A stretch of 57,223 nucleotides of DNA, taken from assembly GCA_001465015.1 (NCBI GenBank), contig LNEO01000237.1, forward strand, positions 1-57,223, given 5' to 3'. Shown here piece by piece: positions 9,090-18,208 of the stretch. A program made the translations under genes and the position numbers. Position 1 is the first letter of the stretch; every line of letters starts with the position of its first letter. A model generated the notes under the pieces. That model searched no databases. It was given only the letters and a program-made list of their open reading frames with translations, and was not told the origin of the DNA. This DNA is from Deltaproteobacteria bacterium Ga0077539 (lineage in GTDB: Bacteria > Myxococcota_A > Polyangia > Polyangiales > Ga0077539).

Positions 9090-12000
9090 TCACCGAGGCT
9101 CTGTGATCGATCGTGCGAGCGCGCGCACCGAGGCTCGCAGCGCCGGGTCCGCGACCATCTCCGCGCGCCGATCGAAGCGTCGCTTTGCCGCGCGCCGCGC
9201 TCGCTCTGCCAGGACTCCCTCGTTGATCCTCGCGCAGGTGAGAAACACGACCGAGAGCGCGCTCTCGTCGCCCTCGTCTTCTCCTCCTTCGTCCACGCGC
9301 GAGAGCGCCTCTTCGAGCGCGCCGCGCGCGGCGGCCGCGTCTTGCGTGCGCGCCGAGAGCCAGGCTTTCACCGCCAGCGCGGTGGCCGCCCATCCTCGCG
9401 GGATGCCCGTCAGAGAGAGCGCTCGCTCGCAGAACGTCCGCGCTTCATCGACGCGGCCCTCGTGCGCGGCGATCGAGGCGCGCGCGGCCAGGGCGCTCGC
9501 TTCGAGCGCGGGATTGCCGAGGTGCGCGGCGATCTCTGCGGCGCGGCGATGAGACTCTTCGGCTTCGTTCGCGCGCCAGAGCCGCGCGAGCGCTCGTCCT
9601 CGCTGGTGCTGAGCGTAGCCCTCGGAGCTCGGGAGCCCCGCCGAGCGCGCCTGATCGACGGCGGCGTCGAGCTCGCGCAGCGCTGCGTCGGTGAGCCCCA
9701 GCGCGAGCAGCACTTGCCCGAGGCCCACGCGCGCGCCGATCGCGCGCCAACGATAGCCCTCGGCCTCGGCGCCCTCGATCACCGAGCGGTGCTCGCGCAG
9801 GGCGCTCTCGAGCTTCTCTTCTCCGTGCAACGCCTGCGCGAGCGCGTGCCGGGCGGCGAGCGCGAGGCCCTTGTCCGACGCTGCCGTGAGCTTCGCGAGC
9901 ACGGCGTTGGCGCGCTCTTCGGCCCGCGCGAACTCCATCCGCTGCACGTCGGCCCACGCGCCTTCGAGCTCGACGTACACGCGCGCGGCGTACGTAGGCG
10001 AGCTGGGGCCGCCCGCCTGATCCTCGGCCTCGGTCCTTCGAGAGAGCGCTGTGTGCATGAGCTCGACGGCGTCGCGAACGCCGCCGGTGCGCCGGAGTGT
10101 GAGCGCGCGCTGCCCGGTCAACTGCAGCTCGATCGCGCGTGAGGCGTCGAGCGCGAGCCCGCGCGCGCTGTGCTCGAGCGCCGTCTCGTAGCGGCCCAAC
10201 CGATGGGCGGCTGCCGCGGCGATCGAGTGAAGCTGCGCGAGGGTCTCTGCCTCGACTCCGCTGGCGGACGTCGCGCGCTCTGTGTGCGCGAGCGCCGCGC
10301 CGTTGGCGCCCTCGCGAAGAGCCCTTCGCGCCGCGTCGAGAAAGCGCTCAGCGGCGCGCTGCCCGTCGTTTGCGCGAACAAAATGCTCGCCGAGGATCGC
10401 GTCGTCCCGCTCGCCCGCGGCGGTCAACCACCGAGCGGCCGCCGCGTGGCACCGAGCCGCGTCTTCGGGCGAGAGCATCGCGTACGCGGTCTCTCGCAGC
10501 AGCGCGTGACGAAAGAGAAACTCTTCGCGTCGACCGAGCCGCGCCCGCTGCCGCTTCGAGAGCAGCTCCTGGTGCACGAGCGACGCGAGGGCAGCGTCGG
10601 TGTCGATCGCTGGCTCCATCGCGGTGACCGCGTCGGGCCACACGGTCATCCCGAGGACGCTCGAGACGAGCGCGGCGCGCTTGGCCTCGGGCGGAAGCGC
10701 GTCGAGTCGGCCCTGAAACGCCGCTTGAATCGCGAGCGGCAGATCGCCGTCGTCCGCGAGCGCGCTGCGCACGAGCTCTTCGGCGAACAGCGGGTTGCCC
10801 GTCGATCGCTCGACGATGGCTCGCACGCGCGCGGGCGACGCGTCCGCCCCCAACGCCGCCCAGACCAATTGCTCGGTCGCGCGCTCGGTGAGCGGCGACA
10901 GCTCGACGCGCGCAGCCATCGTCGCGTCCCACAACCGCGGCCATCGCCGCGGGACCTCGGGGCGACCCAGCGCCAGCACAAAGAGCCAGTGATCGCCGGT
11001 CCCTTCGAGCGCCCACCCGAGCGCGTCGATCGACGCGTCGTCGAGCCACTGAATGTCCTCGACGAGCACGATGAGCGTCTGCTCACCGAGCCTAGCCATC
11101 GCCGCGAGCAACCTCGCGACGCCCTCGCGAAAGCGATCGCGGCGGGTGTCGGCGTCCTCGCCGAGCGCGTCGGGGACGTCATCGACGCCCGTGAGCACGC
11201 GCAGCACGTCGAGGTCTTGCCGAAGGCCGAGCGTTCGGACCCAGCGCGAGAGCGCCGCGCCGCGGACCTGCGGGTGGTCGTCGGGCTCGATCATCGCGCG
11301 GTGTCGAAGGGCGCGTCCCATCGCACCAAAGGGGACGTCTTGCAGCATCGGGTCGCAGCGGATCGCGAGGTGCGCGAGCGGGCGCGCTGCCTCGAAGTGC
11401 CGCAAGAACTCCACGCGGAGCCGCGACTTGCCCATCCCCGGCTGACCCGTCACGAGCGCCGCGGCGTTCGACCGCGCGCGCTCGGCGTTGCGCGCGGCCT
11501 CGAGCAGCGAGTCGAGCTCTCTTTCTCGGCCCACCATGGGGACCTCGCGCCCGAGAAGCTTGGACGACATCGCTGTGTAGCTCGCGCGTTCTCCGCGAAG
11601 GACCCAGCTCGAATTCGCGCCCTCGATGACGAAGTGCGCGCGCAGCGCTCGCGCGGTGTCCTCGTCGACGGCGATCGCTCCGCCCGCCCGCTCGATGTCC
11701 TTGGCGCAGCGCTCGACCGCTTCCATGGGGGGAGCCCCTGCGCCCGCGAGGGCGCGCGCGGTCCCGAGGGCGATTCGCGCCGCTTGCAGCTCGTGCTGAA
11801 CCGCGAGCGCTGCGCGCGCTGCGCGAACGGGCTCGTCGCCTGTCGTGCGCTGGGCTCCGAAGAGGGCGAGCACTCGTCGACCGAGGAGCCTGTGCGCGGT
11901 CCCTCGGTGCTGCGCGATGATTCGCTCGACCGACTGACACGCGCCCTCTCCGTCGCGCAGGGCGCCGACGTCTGCGAGCAGCACGGTGACGACGCGACGC

Positions 12001-12926
12001 TCGAGCGAACGTTCGGTTTGCGTGACGCGCAGCTGGGCTGTGGGGATCTCGTTGTCTAGCCCATAGGTCGACGGTCGACTCGGCAAGATCCCGGGGGATG
12101 AGAGGGCGTCTGCCATCGCTCGAGCGCTCTCGTACCGATGGTTGGGATCGCGCTCCATCGCGCGGTGAACGATCTCGATGAGCTCTCCGGGCAGCTCGGG
12201 GGCAAACGTCTCGAGCGGCTGCGGGTCTTCGAGGACGATGCGCGCGAGGATCGAGAAGGGGTCTGTTCCGACGAAGGGCTTTCTGCCCGCGAGCAGCTCG
12301 TAGAGCACCGCGCCGAGCGAGTACAGATCGCTGCGGGGAGAGAGCCGGTCGTCTCCTCGCGCTTGCTCGGGGGACATGTACGCGGGAGTTCCCACGCGAA
12401 CGTTGTCGAGCGTGATGTCTCGCTCGACCGGAGCGCGCGCGACGCCGAGGTCGATGAGCGTGACGTGCAGCTCGTCCATCGAGCGAACGCGCACGAAGAA
12501 ATTCGCCGGCTTCACGTCGCGGTGAACGATCCCCGCGCGGTGCAGCGCGTCGAGCCCGAGCGCGGCTTGCTGCGCGATCATGACCGCTTGCGACGGAAGG
12601 AGCCTCCCTTTGGACATCACGCGCGAGAGGTCGTCGCCTTCGAGCCACTCGATCGCCATCCACGGGAGCTCACTCGCGTCGGTGCCCTCGCCGGTGTCGT
12701 GCGCGACGAAGCGCACCACGTGCGGCGAATCCACGCGCGACAGGAGCCTGCCTTCTCGCAGAAACCGCTCGCGCGCGATGACGTCGGTCGCTAGCGTCGG
12801 GTGCATTCGCTTGAGCGCGACGAGCGCGCCAGTGCGTAGATCACGGGCTCGAAAGACCTCGGCAAACGCTCCGCGACCGACGCTCGCCTCGAGCTCGAAC
12901 CGGCCACCGATCCTCGATGTATCCAC
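9090..12926 (-). CDS. Multidomain Ser/Thr kinase with degenerate cyclase-like region, AAA ATPase and TPR region
   Basis: A predicted cytoplasmic signalling protein of about 1278 aa from GTG 12926 (VDTSRIGGRFELEASVG). The frame is open to 13067, but those extra 47 residues look non-homologous. Kinase domain about residues 9-270: Gly loop GRGAFAEV, Lys in VALKRMHP, catalytic HRDVKPANFF near 136, DLG metal loop near 159, activation segment GTPAYMSPEQ. Next, ERRVVTVLLADV begins a class III nucleotidyl-cyclase-like region (about 305-450) whose second metal Asp site reads GRRVLALFG, so it is probably inactive. Then comes an AAA_16-type ATPase (Walker A GQPGMGKS, Walker B IVLVEDIQWLDD) and about 400 residues of Ala-rich TPR-like helices to the end. 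Such fusions are common in myxobacteria and resemble STAND-type switches. No membrane segment is seen. Confidence 0.9.
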   Translation of the reverse strand: MDTSRIGGRFELEASVGRGAFAEVFRARDLRTGALVALKRMHPTLATDVIARERFLREGRLLSRVDSPHVVRFVAHDTGEGTDASELPWMAIEWLEGDDLSRVMSKGRLLPSQAVMIAQQAALGLDALHRAGIVHRDVKPANFFVRVRSMDELHVTLIDLGVARAPVERDITLDNVRVGTPAYMSPEQARGDDRLSPRSDLYSLGAVLYELLAGRKPFVGTDPFSILARIVLEDPQPLETFAPELPGELIEIVHRAMERDPNHRYESARAMADALSSPGILPSRPSTYGLDNEIPTAQLRVTQTERSLERRVVTVLLADVGALRDGEGACQSVERIIAQHRGTAHRLLGRRVLALFGAQRTTGDEPVRAARAALAVQHELQAARIALGTARALAGAGAPPMEAVERCAKDIERAGGAIAVDEDTARALRAHFVIEGANSSWVLRGERASYTAMSSKLLGREVPMVGRERELDSLLEAARNAERARSNAAALVTGQPGMGKSRLRVEFLRHFEAARPLAHLAIRCDPMLQDVPFGAMGRALRHRAMIEPDDHPQVRGAALSRWVRTLGLRQDLDVLRVLTGVDDVPDALGEDADTRRDRFREGVARLLAAMARLGEQTLIVLVEDIQWLDDASIDALGWALEGTGDHWLFVLALGRPEVPRRWPRLWDATMAARVELSPLTERATEQLVWAALGADASPARVRAIVERSTGNPLFAEELVRSALADDGDLPLAIQAAFQGRLDALPPEAKRAALVSSVLGMTVWPDAVTAMEPAIDTDAALASLVHQELLSKRQRARLGRREEFLFRHALLRETAYAMLSPEDAARCHAAAARWLTAAGERDDAILGEHFVRANDGQRAAERFLDAARRALREGANGAALAHTERATSASGVEAETLAQLHSIAAAAAHRLGRYETALEHSARGLALDASRAIELQLTGQRALTLRRTGGVRDAVELMHTALSRRTEAEDQAGGPSSPTYAARVYVELEGAWADVQRMEFARAEERANAVLAKLTAASDKGLALAARHALAQALHGEEKLESALREHRSVIEGAEAEGYRWRAIGARVGLGQVLLALGLTDAALRELDAAVDQARSAGLPSSEGYAQHQRGRALARLWRANEAEESHRRAAEIAAHLGNPALEASALAARASIAAHEGRVDEARTFCERALSLTGIPRGWAATALAVKAWLSARTQDAAAARGALEEALSRVDEGGEDEGDESALSVVFLTCARINEGVLAERARRAAKRRFDRRAEMVADPALRASVRALARSITEPR

Positions 12927-13115
12927 GCAACAGCGACGATACCGCGCCCAGCGCCGAGCGGGAGCGAGTTCGACAACACCCGTTGGGACTTTGCGAGCGC
13001 GGCGGAGCTTCGAGGACCAGGACGAAGGCGCGAGCGGATCAATGCGGTGAACGATCGGTGAAGTCACCGCGAACGAGCGACCATGACCCCCTCCGCGAGC
13101 AAGAGAGCCTCTCGC

Positions 13116-13562
13116 TCATCGCTCGACGTGCAGCTCGCTCCAGGATCGATCGTAGTGCGAGAGCGCCAGCGCCGCCGGCGACAAGCTCGCGGCGACGGCC
13201 TCGATCGCGCTCCTCGCTTCGGGTGCTGCGAACGCCCCGTTCCACAGCTCGTACGCCACGGTGATTAGCTCACCGGAGCCGCGCAGGGTGCACTGATCGA
13301 ACATCACTCCGAGCGCGTCGGGTCTGCTCTCGATCGCCGCGCCGACAGCGCCGCGCAGCCAGAGACAGTGAAACGCGCGACAGGGCTCGGGCCGCTCGTC
13401 GTAGATCCCGCAGCCCGAGCGCCGAACGTGGTCGCACGCGCGCCGCGCCGCCTTCGAGAGCACGGGGATCGCCATCACCGTGCAGCACGCCGCGCACTCA
13501 CCGCATTCTCGTCCCGACAGGGCTCCCGGCGAGCGCAGCCGATCTTCGTGAACGAAGCTCAC
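13116..13562 (-). CDS. YkgJ-family cysteine-cluster (metal-chelating) protein
   Basis: A 148-aa protein from GTG 13562 (VSFVHEDRLRSPGA). The frame is open much further upstream but that part is Arg-rich shadow of the neighbouring gene. Cys pairs appear in the family pattern: ECGECAACC near residue 20-27, a later CDHVRRSGCGIYDERPEPC (about 43-61) and FHC. YkgJ/CxxCxxCC proteins are thought to bind zinc or an iron-sulfur centre; their molecular role is not settled. GTG overlaps the TGA of the upstream gene (GTGA), which points to translational coupling with the zinc-finger/HEAT-like gene. Confidence 0.8.
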   Translation of the reverse strand: MSFVHEDRLRSPGALSGRECGECAACCTVMAIPVLSKAARRACDHVRRSGCGIYDERPEPCRAFHCLWLRGAVGAAIESRPDALGVMFDQCTLRGSGELITVAYELWNGAFAAPEARSAIEAVAASLSPAALALSHYDRSWSELHVER

Positions 13563-14830
13563 GCCCGGAGTGTGCGGCGAGTCGCTTCGCCGTCGCAACG
13601 GGCGAAGAGCGTCAGCGCGACCCACGATTGGGGCGCCCGGCGGGCGCGATGGTCTTCGCGCGGGCGCGTTCTGATGATCGCCACGAGCGCGAGCGCTTCG
13701 CCAGCGACGGCGCGGGATGCGCTCACGGCCCGCTCGCGCAGGAGCTTCGCGGCGTTGGCGTCGTTGCTTCCCACGAGAAACGATCCGAGGTCTCTTCGTC
13801 GCGTCGCCGAGCTGCTTCGGTGAAAGAAGCCGTCGACGAGCGCGACGGTCGCGCGGTCGGGAGCGAGCTCTCGCAACAGTCCGTGGGCTTTGGCGAAGAC
13901 CGTCGCGAGCTTTCGTGAACGCTCGGCGAAGAGCGCGCTGAGCAGCGCCTCGAGCGCGGGTTCGCTTCGGCGATCGCGGATCTGCCAGAGGATGCTCAGC
14001 GCGGCTTCTCGCGCGTTTGTGCTCGCGAGGCATCGCGAGGCGACGTCGTGGGTCTTCGTCACGAGCTCGGGGCTGAGCTGAATCGGGGCCCTGCCGCCAG
14101 GGAGTTTGCCGATGGGATGGTGCAGGAGCCACCGCGCGAGGCCGTCGCACCGCAGCCCGATCGCCGCGGGATCCGCGTCGCTGAGCGCGTCTTCGACGCT
14201 CTGGACGAGCCCGGCGAGCCTCGCTTCGTCGGAGACCGAGGTATCAGCCAGAGGACGGGAGCGGTGATCCCGACCGCGTAGAGCGCGGCGAACTTGTCAC
14301 GCTGGCTCTTGACCGTCGGCTTGTCGATCAGCGCGGCGACGACGCCGGCCACGATGGGACACGAAGGGTCGCGGACCTCTGCGACGGACGCGACGCTGCG
14401 AGGCGCGTCGAAGACGTACTCTCTCTTCGACGAGCAGAACGCGTAGTCGTGCGCGAGCCCCTCGAGCTGCATCCAGGACAGGGTATTCGAGACCGATGCG
14501 CTGCCGAGGACCTTCACGGTCACGCCCGGCCGGCCGAGGGGATCGCGGGCGGGCTCGATGGCGTGCGGCGCGAGCAGCTTCGGAGCGCGCGCGGGCGGTG
14601 TCTTCAGGAAACACGTCGACAGCGCACGCGAGGTGAAACCAGGACGTGCGGGTGGGGTTGCGCGTTCCATCGAAGACGAGGCCGAGCTTGTCGACGTCGG
14701 GATAGCCGATCGGGACGACGAGCAGTCCCTGCATCGCCTCGGATTTTGCAGGGATTTCACCGTTGCAGCGATAGCATCGCGCGAGCGGCGCGGCGGGAGC
14801 GGTCGACACCCAAAGGTTGGTCGAGATCAT
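13559..14830 (-). CDS. Putative zinc-finger/HEAT-like protein, split by two compensating frameshifts
   Basis: I do not recognise a named family. From ATG 14830 the protein opens MISTNLWVSTAPAAPLARCY and has a Cys-x2-Cys (C19, C22) and a His-x2-Cys (SWFHLACA, H66, C69) resembling a PARP-type or treble-clef zinc finger. Near 14584-14600, in a GCGCGCGC run, coding moves to another frame (APKLLAPHAIEPARDPLG...SNTLSWMQLEGLAHDYAF). Near 14225-14265 it returns to the first frame (LADTSVSDEARLAGLVQSVE). The remainder (VEDALSDADPAAIGLRCDGL ... SRKLATVFAKAHGLLREL) is helical and HEAT-like. One extra and one missing base would restore a single protein of about 420 aa. The stop overlaps the YkgJ start. 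Indel errors in GC-rich sequence are the likeliest explanation; a pseudogene is possible. Confidence 0.6.
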
Positions 14831-14911
14831 TCGCGAGCGCTCGACGCGCTACCACGCCGGATCAACGCTGCCCATGTTTTCAACCTTGGAGCGATCGATT
14901 CTGCTGGAGGC

Positions 14912-15913
14912 TCACAGAAATTCTGCTCGAAGCGGCGCGTGATCGCTCGCGAGCGAGCCCACCCCGCCGGGGCCCTGCGCGGCGAGGTCTTCGAGGAGCG
15001 TCTCGTTGAAGAAATGCGCCTTCGAAAAGCGTCCCCACAGCGCGCGCGACACGAGCAGGTGATCGATCTGCGCGACGGACCCTCGAAACGCCACGGAGTA
15101 TCGCTGCTCGGCCGGCACCGCCCTCGCGCACGGAACGAGCCCGCGCCCGGCGAACGCGTCGCCCGGCCGCGCGGCTCCGCCCTGCGCCGCGGACAACACC
15201 AGATCGCCGGTGACCGCCCGAACCGCGACCGACTGCTCTGTGTCGTTGAAGTCTCCTGCGACCACGAGCGCGACGTTGGGATCTGCGTCGAGCCACGCGT
15301 CGACCAGCTTTCGAACGAACAGCGCCTCGGACACGCGGGTCACCAGGGACCGCACGAGCCCCTCGGCGTGCGCGTGGTGTCCGTCGAACGGCACTGCCTG
15401 CGCGTTCTCGTCTTCGAGCGGAATCGGCAGGTTGCTCTTCAAGTGGAGGTTGAGCAACACGAGCCGCGTTTGATCCGGGAGGGCGAGCTGCGCTTCGAGC
15501 ACGCCCCTGTGCGCGTACACGCGCTCGGCCGGAAACGGCCGGGAATCCCCAGCGCGAAACGACGGAAACTCCAGGTCCTTCGGCCTGTGATCGCACGTCG
15601 CGATCACCGGAAAGCGCGACAGAAACCCGCACGCGATCCCGCGACGGTCCGGCGATCCCGCGGCAGACGAGAGATAGCCCCCGTGCGGACGGTCGTGGCG
15701 CGGGGGCAAGAGCGCCTTCAAGTCATCGAGCACGCGCTTGTTGGCGATCTCTTGAAACGCCACGACGTCGGCGTCTACGCGGCGAAGCATCGGAGCGATC
15801 GCCTCGAGCTTCGCTCGATACAGCTTTCGCGCCGCGTGAGGGTCCTCGTCGAGAGGAGGCGTCGTTTCGTCGAGGAGATCTTTGACGTTGAAGGTGGCGA
15901 CCGAGAAGCCCAT
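14912..15913 (-). CDS. Endonuclease/exonuclease/phosphatase (EEP) family protein
   Basis: A 333-aa protein from ATG 15913 (MGFSVATFNVKDLLDE); the 23 codons upstream do not fit the fold. EEP signatures are seen in order: ATFNVKDL at the N-terminus (metal-site Asn), VVAFQEIANK (catalytic Glu), LVLLNLHLKSN (His/Lys), VVAGDFNDTEQS (Asp-x-Asn) and the C-terminal SLASDHAPLRAEF (Asp-His pair). The family cleaves phosphodiester or phosphomonoester bonds in DNA, RNA, lipids or inositol phosphates, with Mg. No signal peptide is evident, so a cytosolic nuclease or phosphatase is likely. The substrate cannot be told. It stands alone with its promoter region shared with no neighbour. Confidence 0.85.
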   Translation of the reverse strand: MGFSVATFNVKDLLDETTPPLDEDPHAARKLYRAKLEAIAPMLRRVDADVVAFQEIANKRVLDDLKALLPPRHDRPHGGYLSSAAGSPDRRGIACGFLSRFPVIATCDHRPKDLEFPSFRAGDSRPFPAERVYAHRGVLEAQLALPDQTRLVLLNLHLKSNLPIPLEDENAQAVPFDGHHAHAEGLVRSLVTRVSEALFVRKLVDAWLDADPNVALVVAGDFNDTEQSVAVRAVTGDLVLSAAQGGAARPGDAFAGRGLVPCARAVPAEQRYSVAFRGSVAQIDHLLVSRALWGRFSKAHFFNETLLEDLAAQGPGGVGSLASDHAPLRAEFL

Positions 15914-16053
15914 GCGCGCTCCGTGTGCGAGACCGGCGTTCGCGAGGCGACTGCAATTCATCGCAACGCATCGCTGTTTCACACGCTACCACCGCGACAC
16001 CACGCGCGACGCAGCTGGTTGACGAGCTATGTCCTCGCGTTCGAGCAGACAAA

Positions 16054-17058
16054 TTACAGCGCGCGCGCGCGGTGGTCGCCCTCGCGCGCTCGGTCGGCGC
16101 GCAGAAACCTCGGTCGCGACTCGCGCTCTCTCTCCGCTGCCGGAGCGGCGATCGTGATGCTCGGCGCGCACTGTACTGCGAGCGATGCGGCCCACTGATC
16201 TTGCGCGGCGCCGCGCAGCCACTGACCCACCGGGATCGTCGTCGCCGCGGTGATGGCCCACACATTCGTGAGTTGAACGCGAACCGACGGAGTGAGCCCG
16301 AGGACGACTCCGCCAGTGTTCTCGACGGGCGCGCCGTCCATCACGTCGCGGAGCGCAGCGCGCGGATCGAGGCTCACGCCCGCGCTGACACGATCGTCGA
16401 AGCGATACCGAGCCGCGAACGACGCGGCGATCGAGACGCCCGGCTGCCATTGATAGCGACCCATGCTCGGGTAGCGGCCTCGCGCGCTCGCCGAGAGGGA
16501 CAGCGGGCCGAACGCGCCCGTGAGCTCGGCGCCGACGATCGGGTCGGACGATCCCGTTCCGAGCTGAAATTGCACGGGGCGCGCGATGCCGAGCTCGTCG
16601 AGCACCTCCGGCGCGAGCCCGATTCGGACCCCCGCGAACGCGGCGAGCGCGAGCGCGTCGGGCCCCGCGCCGCGCCGCCATTGAAGCCGCGCCAACAGAT
16701 CCGCGTCCCCCGTCGCCAACAGCCCGTAGCTCAACGATCCCGCGCTCACCGATCGCGCGATCGCGTTGTGTGTCGCTTCGATCGCGAGCCATGGTCGCAC
16801 CCACCCGCGCACCGTCGAAGAGAGGCGCACTTCCGTGATTCGCTCGCGTCCTCCGTGGTGGCTCGCCGCTTCTGTTCCTGCGCCGCGAAGCTCCCACTGG
16901 AGCTGCAACGGCGCACTCGCGGTCGTGGTCGCCGCTGGCGGAGCGACGATCGACGGCGTCTCGCCGACGCTCGCGCACGCCCCGCACGCCAGGACGCCCG
17001 TGGAATCCGTGAGAACGAAGAGCGCTACGAGAGAGCCCACGACGAGGGTGCGAGTCAT
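16054..17058 (-). CDS. Secreted beta-barrel-like surface protein with N-terminal Cys motif
   Basis: A 334-aa exported protein from ATG 17058 (MTRTLVVGSLVALFVLTDST). The signal peptide ends GVLACGACASVG, a plausible lipobox (VLAC) with a second Cys three residues on. The body has alternating hydrophobic/polar strands (LQLQWELRGAG, RITEVRLSSTVRG, LSLSASARGRYPSM, VSIAASFAARYRF) typical of outer-membrane barrels or transporter-like MetA-type proteins. The C-terminal tail is charged and does not end in the usual aromatic barrel signature. It is divergent from the His-rich lipoprotein gene across 153 bases, so they may share a control region. CGAC-type starts are seen in some metal-handling proteins, which fits the nearby copper-related genes, but the function is inferred. 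Confidence 0.7.
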   Translation of the reverse strand: MTRTLVVGSLVALFVLTDSTGVLACGACASVGETPSIVAPPAATTTASAPLQLQWELRGAGTEAASHHGGRERITEVRLSSTVRGWVRPWLAIEATHNAIARSVSAGSLSYGLLATGDADLLARLQWRRGAGPDALALAAFAGVRIGLAPEVLDELGIARPVQFQLGTGSSDPIVGAELTGAFGPLSLSASARGRYPSMGRYQWQPGVSIAASFAARYRFDDRVSAGVSLDPRAALRDVMDGAPVENTGGVVLGLTPSVRVQLTNVWAITAATTIPVGQWLRGAAQDQWAASLAVQCAPSITIAAPAAERERESRPRFLRADRAREGDHRARAL

Positions 17059-17196
17059 CGAATCGCTGCCGGTCATTGCCCTTGCATCGCCCGTCCGCCA
17101 AGCGCCTGCGGCAACGTGTCGCAGTCAACCGCTGGTCAGTCCGTCGGACTCGGCGCTACAAACCTCGCCGTCGCGCAAGCCGCGACAACCACCACC

Positions 17197-17202
17197 AAGG
17201 AG
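17197..17202 (+). promoter_or_regulatory. Strong ribosome binding site fixing the GTG start at 17212
   Basis: AAGGAG sits nine bases before GTG 17212. It is one of the few near-consensus Shine-Dalgarno sites in the window, and it selects this GTG within a frame that is open far upstream. Confidence 0.75.
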
Positions 17203-17211
17203 TCGCTCGTC

Positions 17212-17577
17212 GTGCCCTCTTCGTATCGTCGTCTCGCAGCGCAAGCGCTCGCCATCCTGTGCATCCACTCGCTCGTCGCGTGCGCTCCGGCGCCGACGCC
17301 TGGCGCCGACAGCAGCGCCGACACCGGCGTCGACGCCGCAGGCGGGGGCTCGAAGCCGACGTGCACGCTCATCGGCGAGCGCTGCCACGATTTGGATGGA
17401 GTCAACATGACCGCGACGATGTGTCACCGCGTCGCTGAGGCGCCGACGAGCACCGAGGCGACGTGCGCTGCGCTTCGCGAGCAGTGTTTGATGGCGTGCC
17501 CCGAGGGCGACGGCGGCCACTCCCATGGCGCCGACGCCGCTGCGGACAGCGGGCACTCGGCCGGGCACGACCACTGA
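17212..17577 (+). CDS. Small His-rich lipoprotein, possibly metal-binding
   Basis: A 121-aa lipoprotein starting at GTG 17212 behind AAGGAG. The signal peptide (VPSSYRRLAAQALAILCIHS) is followed by lipobox LVAC. A short linker (ADSSADTGVDAAGGGSK) leads to a core with six Cys (CTLIGERC, MCHRVAE, TCAALREQCLMAC) that may form disulfides. The tail is His-rich (GGHSHGADAA, HSAGHDH), a pattern seen in periplasmic zinc, copper or nickel handling proteins. No family is recognised. It lies 54 bases before regA on the same strand and is divergent from the beta-barrel gene, suggesting it is a target or partner of the redox regulator. Metal binding is inferred from composition only. Confidence 0.75.
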   Translation: MPSSYRRLAAQALAILCIHSLVACAPAPTPGADSSADTGVDAAGGGSKPTCTLIGERCHDLDGVNMTATMCHRVAEAPTSTEATCAALREQCLMACPEGDGGHSHGADAAADSGHSAGHDH

Positions 17578-17631
17578 GGCCATGGCTACGGGTCTCGCAG
17601 TCGATCAGCACGCAGAGAGCGACGCGAAGCC

Positions 17632-18204
17632 GTGACCGACGGACACGCGCAGCCGACGGAACATCCCACGATGCTGATCGTCGACGACGACCGCCCCTTT
17701 CGCGAGGCGCTCGCCGCGGCGTTTGTTCGTCGCGGCTACGAGGTGCGCGCCGTCGCCAACGCCGACGAGGCCCTCGCGCTGTGCGCCGAGTGGATGCCCG
17801 AGCGCGCCGTCGTGGACATGCGCATGCCGGGTGCGTCAGGCCTCGATCTCTTGCGCGCGCTCAAGCGCATCGATCCAAACACCGAAGTCGTGCTGCTCAC
17901 GGGGTACGGCTCGATTCCGAGCGCGGTCGAGGCGGTGCGCGCAGGCGCGAGCAACTACCTCACCAAACCAGCGGAGCCAGACGAGATCGAAGCCGCGTTC
18001 AAGGGAGACGTTCGCGACGAACGCGAGGCGCGCGCCGATGGCTCGCCCGTGGCAGAGACTCCGTCGCTCGACCGCGCCAACTGGGAGCACATCCAACGCG
18101 TCCTCTCGGACTGCGGAGGTAACATCTCGGAGGCCGCCCGACGACTCGGGCTGCATCGCAGGACGCTGCAGCGAAAACTGCATAAAATACCGGCTAAACG
18201 GTGA
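17632..18204 (+). CDS. regA: RegA/PrrA/ActR-type response regulator
   Basis: A 190-aa response regulator from GTG 17632. Receiver domain about residues 12-125: acidic pocket LIVDDDRP, phospho-acceptor Asp62 in AVVDMRMPGASG, Thr in LLTGYGSI, Lys in YLTKPAEPDE. After a short linker comes a Fis-type helix-turn-helix (GGNISEAARRLGLHRRTLQRKL, about 160-184). This two-part layout without an AAA domain is characteristic of RegA/PrrA/ActR, the global redox regulators best known in alphaproteobacteria. Its cognate sensor starts four bases downstream. The C-terminal recognition helix is close to the RegA type (RRTLQRKLHK). Expected to bind promoters of electron transport or metal genes nearby; that target set is inferred. 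Confidence 0.88.
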   Translation: MTDGHAQPTEHPTMLIVDDDRPFREALAAAFVRRGYEVRAVANADEALALCAEWMPERAVVDMRMPGASGLDLLRALKRIDPNTEVVLLTGYGSIPSAVEAVRAGASNYLTKPAEPDEIEAAFKGDVRDEREARADGSPVAETPSLDRANWEHIQRVLSDCGGNISEAARRLGLHRRTLQRKLHKIPAKR

Positions 18205-18208
18205 CTTG

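Noticed and set aside
10170..12059. A 629-aa plus-strand frame inside the large kinase/ATPase gene
   Set aside because: Composition is Arg-rich with no motifs, while the minus strand shows canonical Walker A/B and TPR-like helices.
12927..13067. N-terminal extension of the large kinase
   Set aside because: The 47 residues before GTG 12926 lack homology features and the kinase domain begins directly after GTG.
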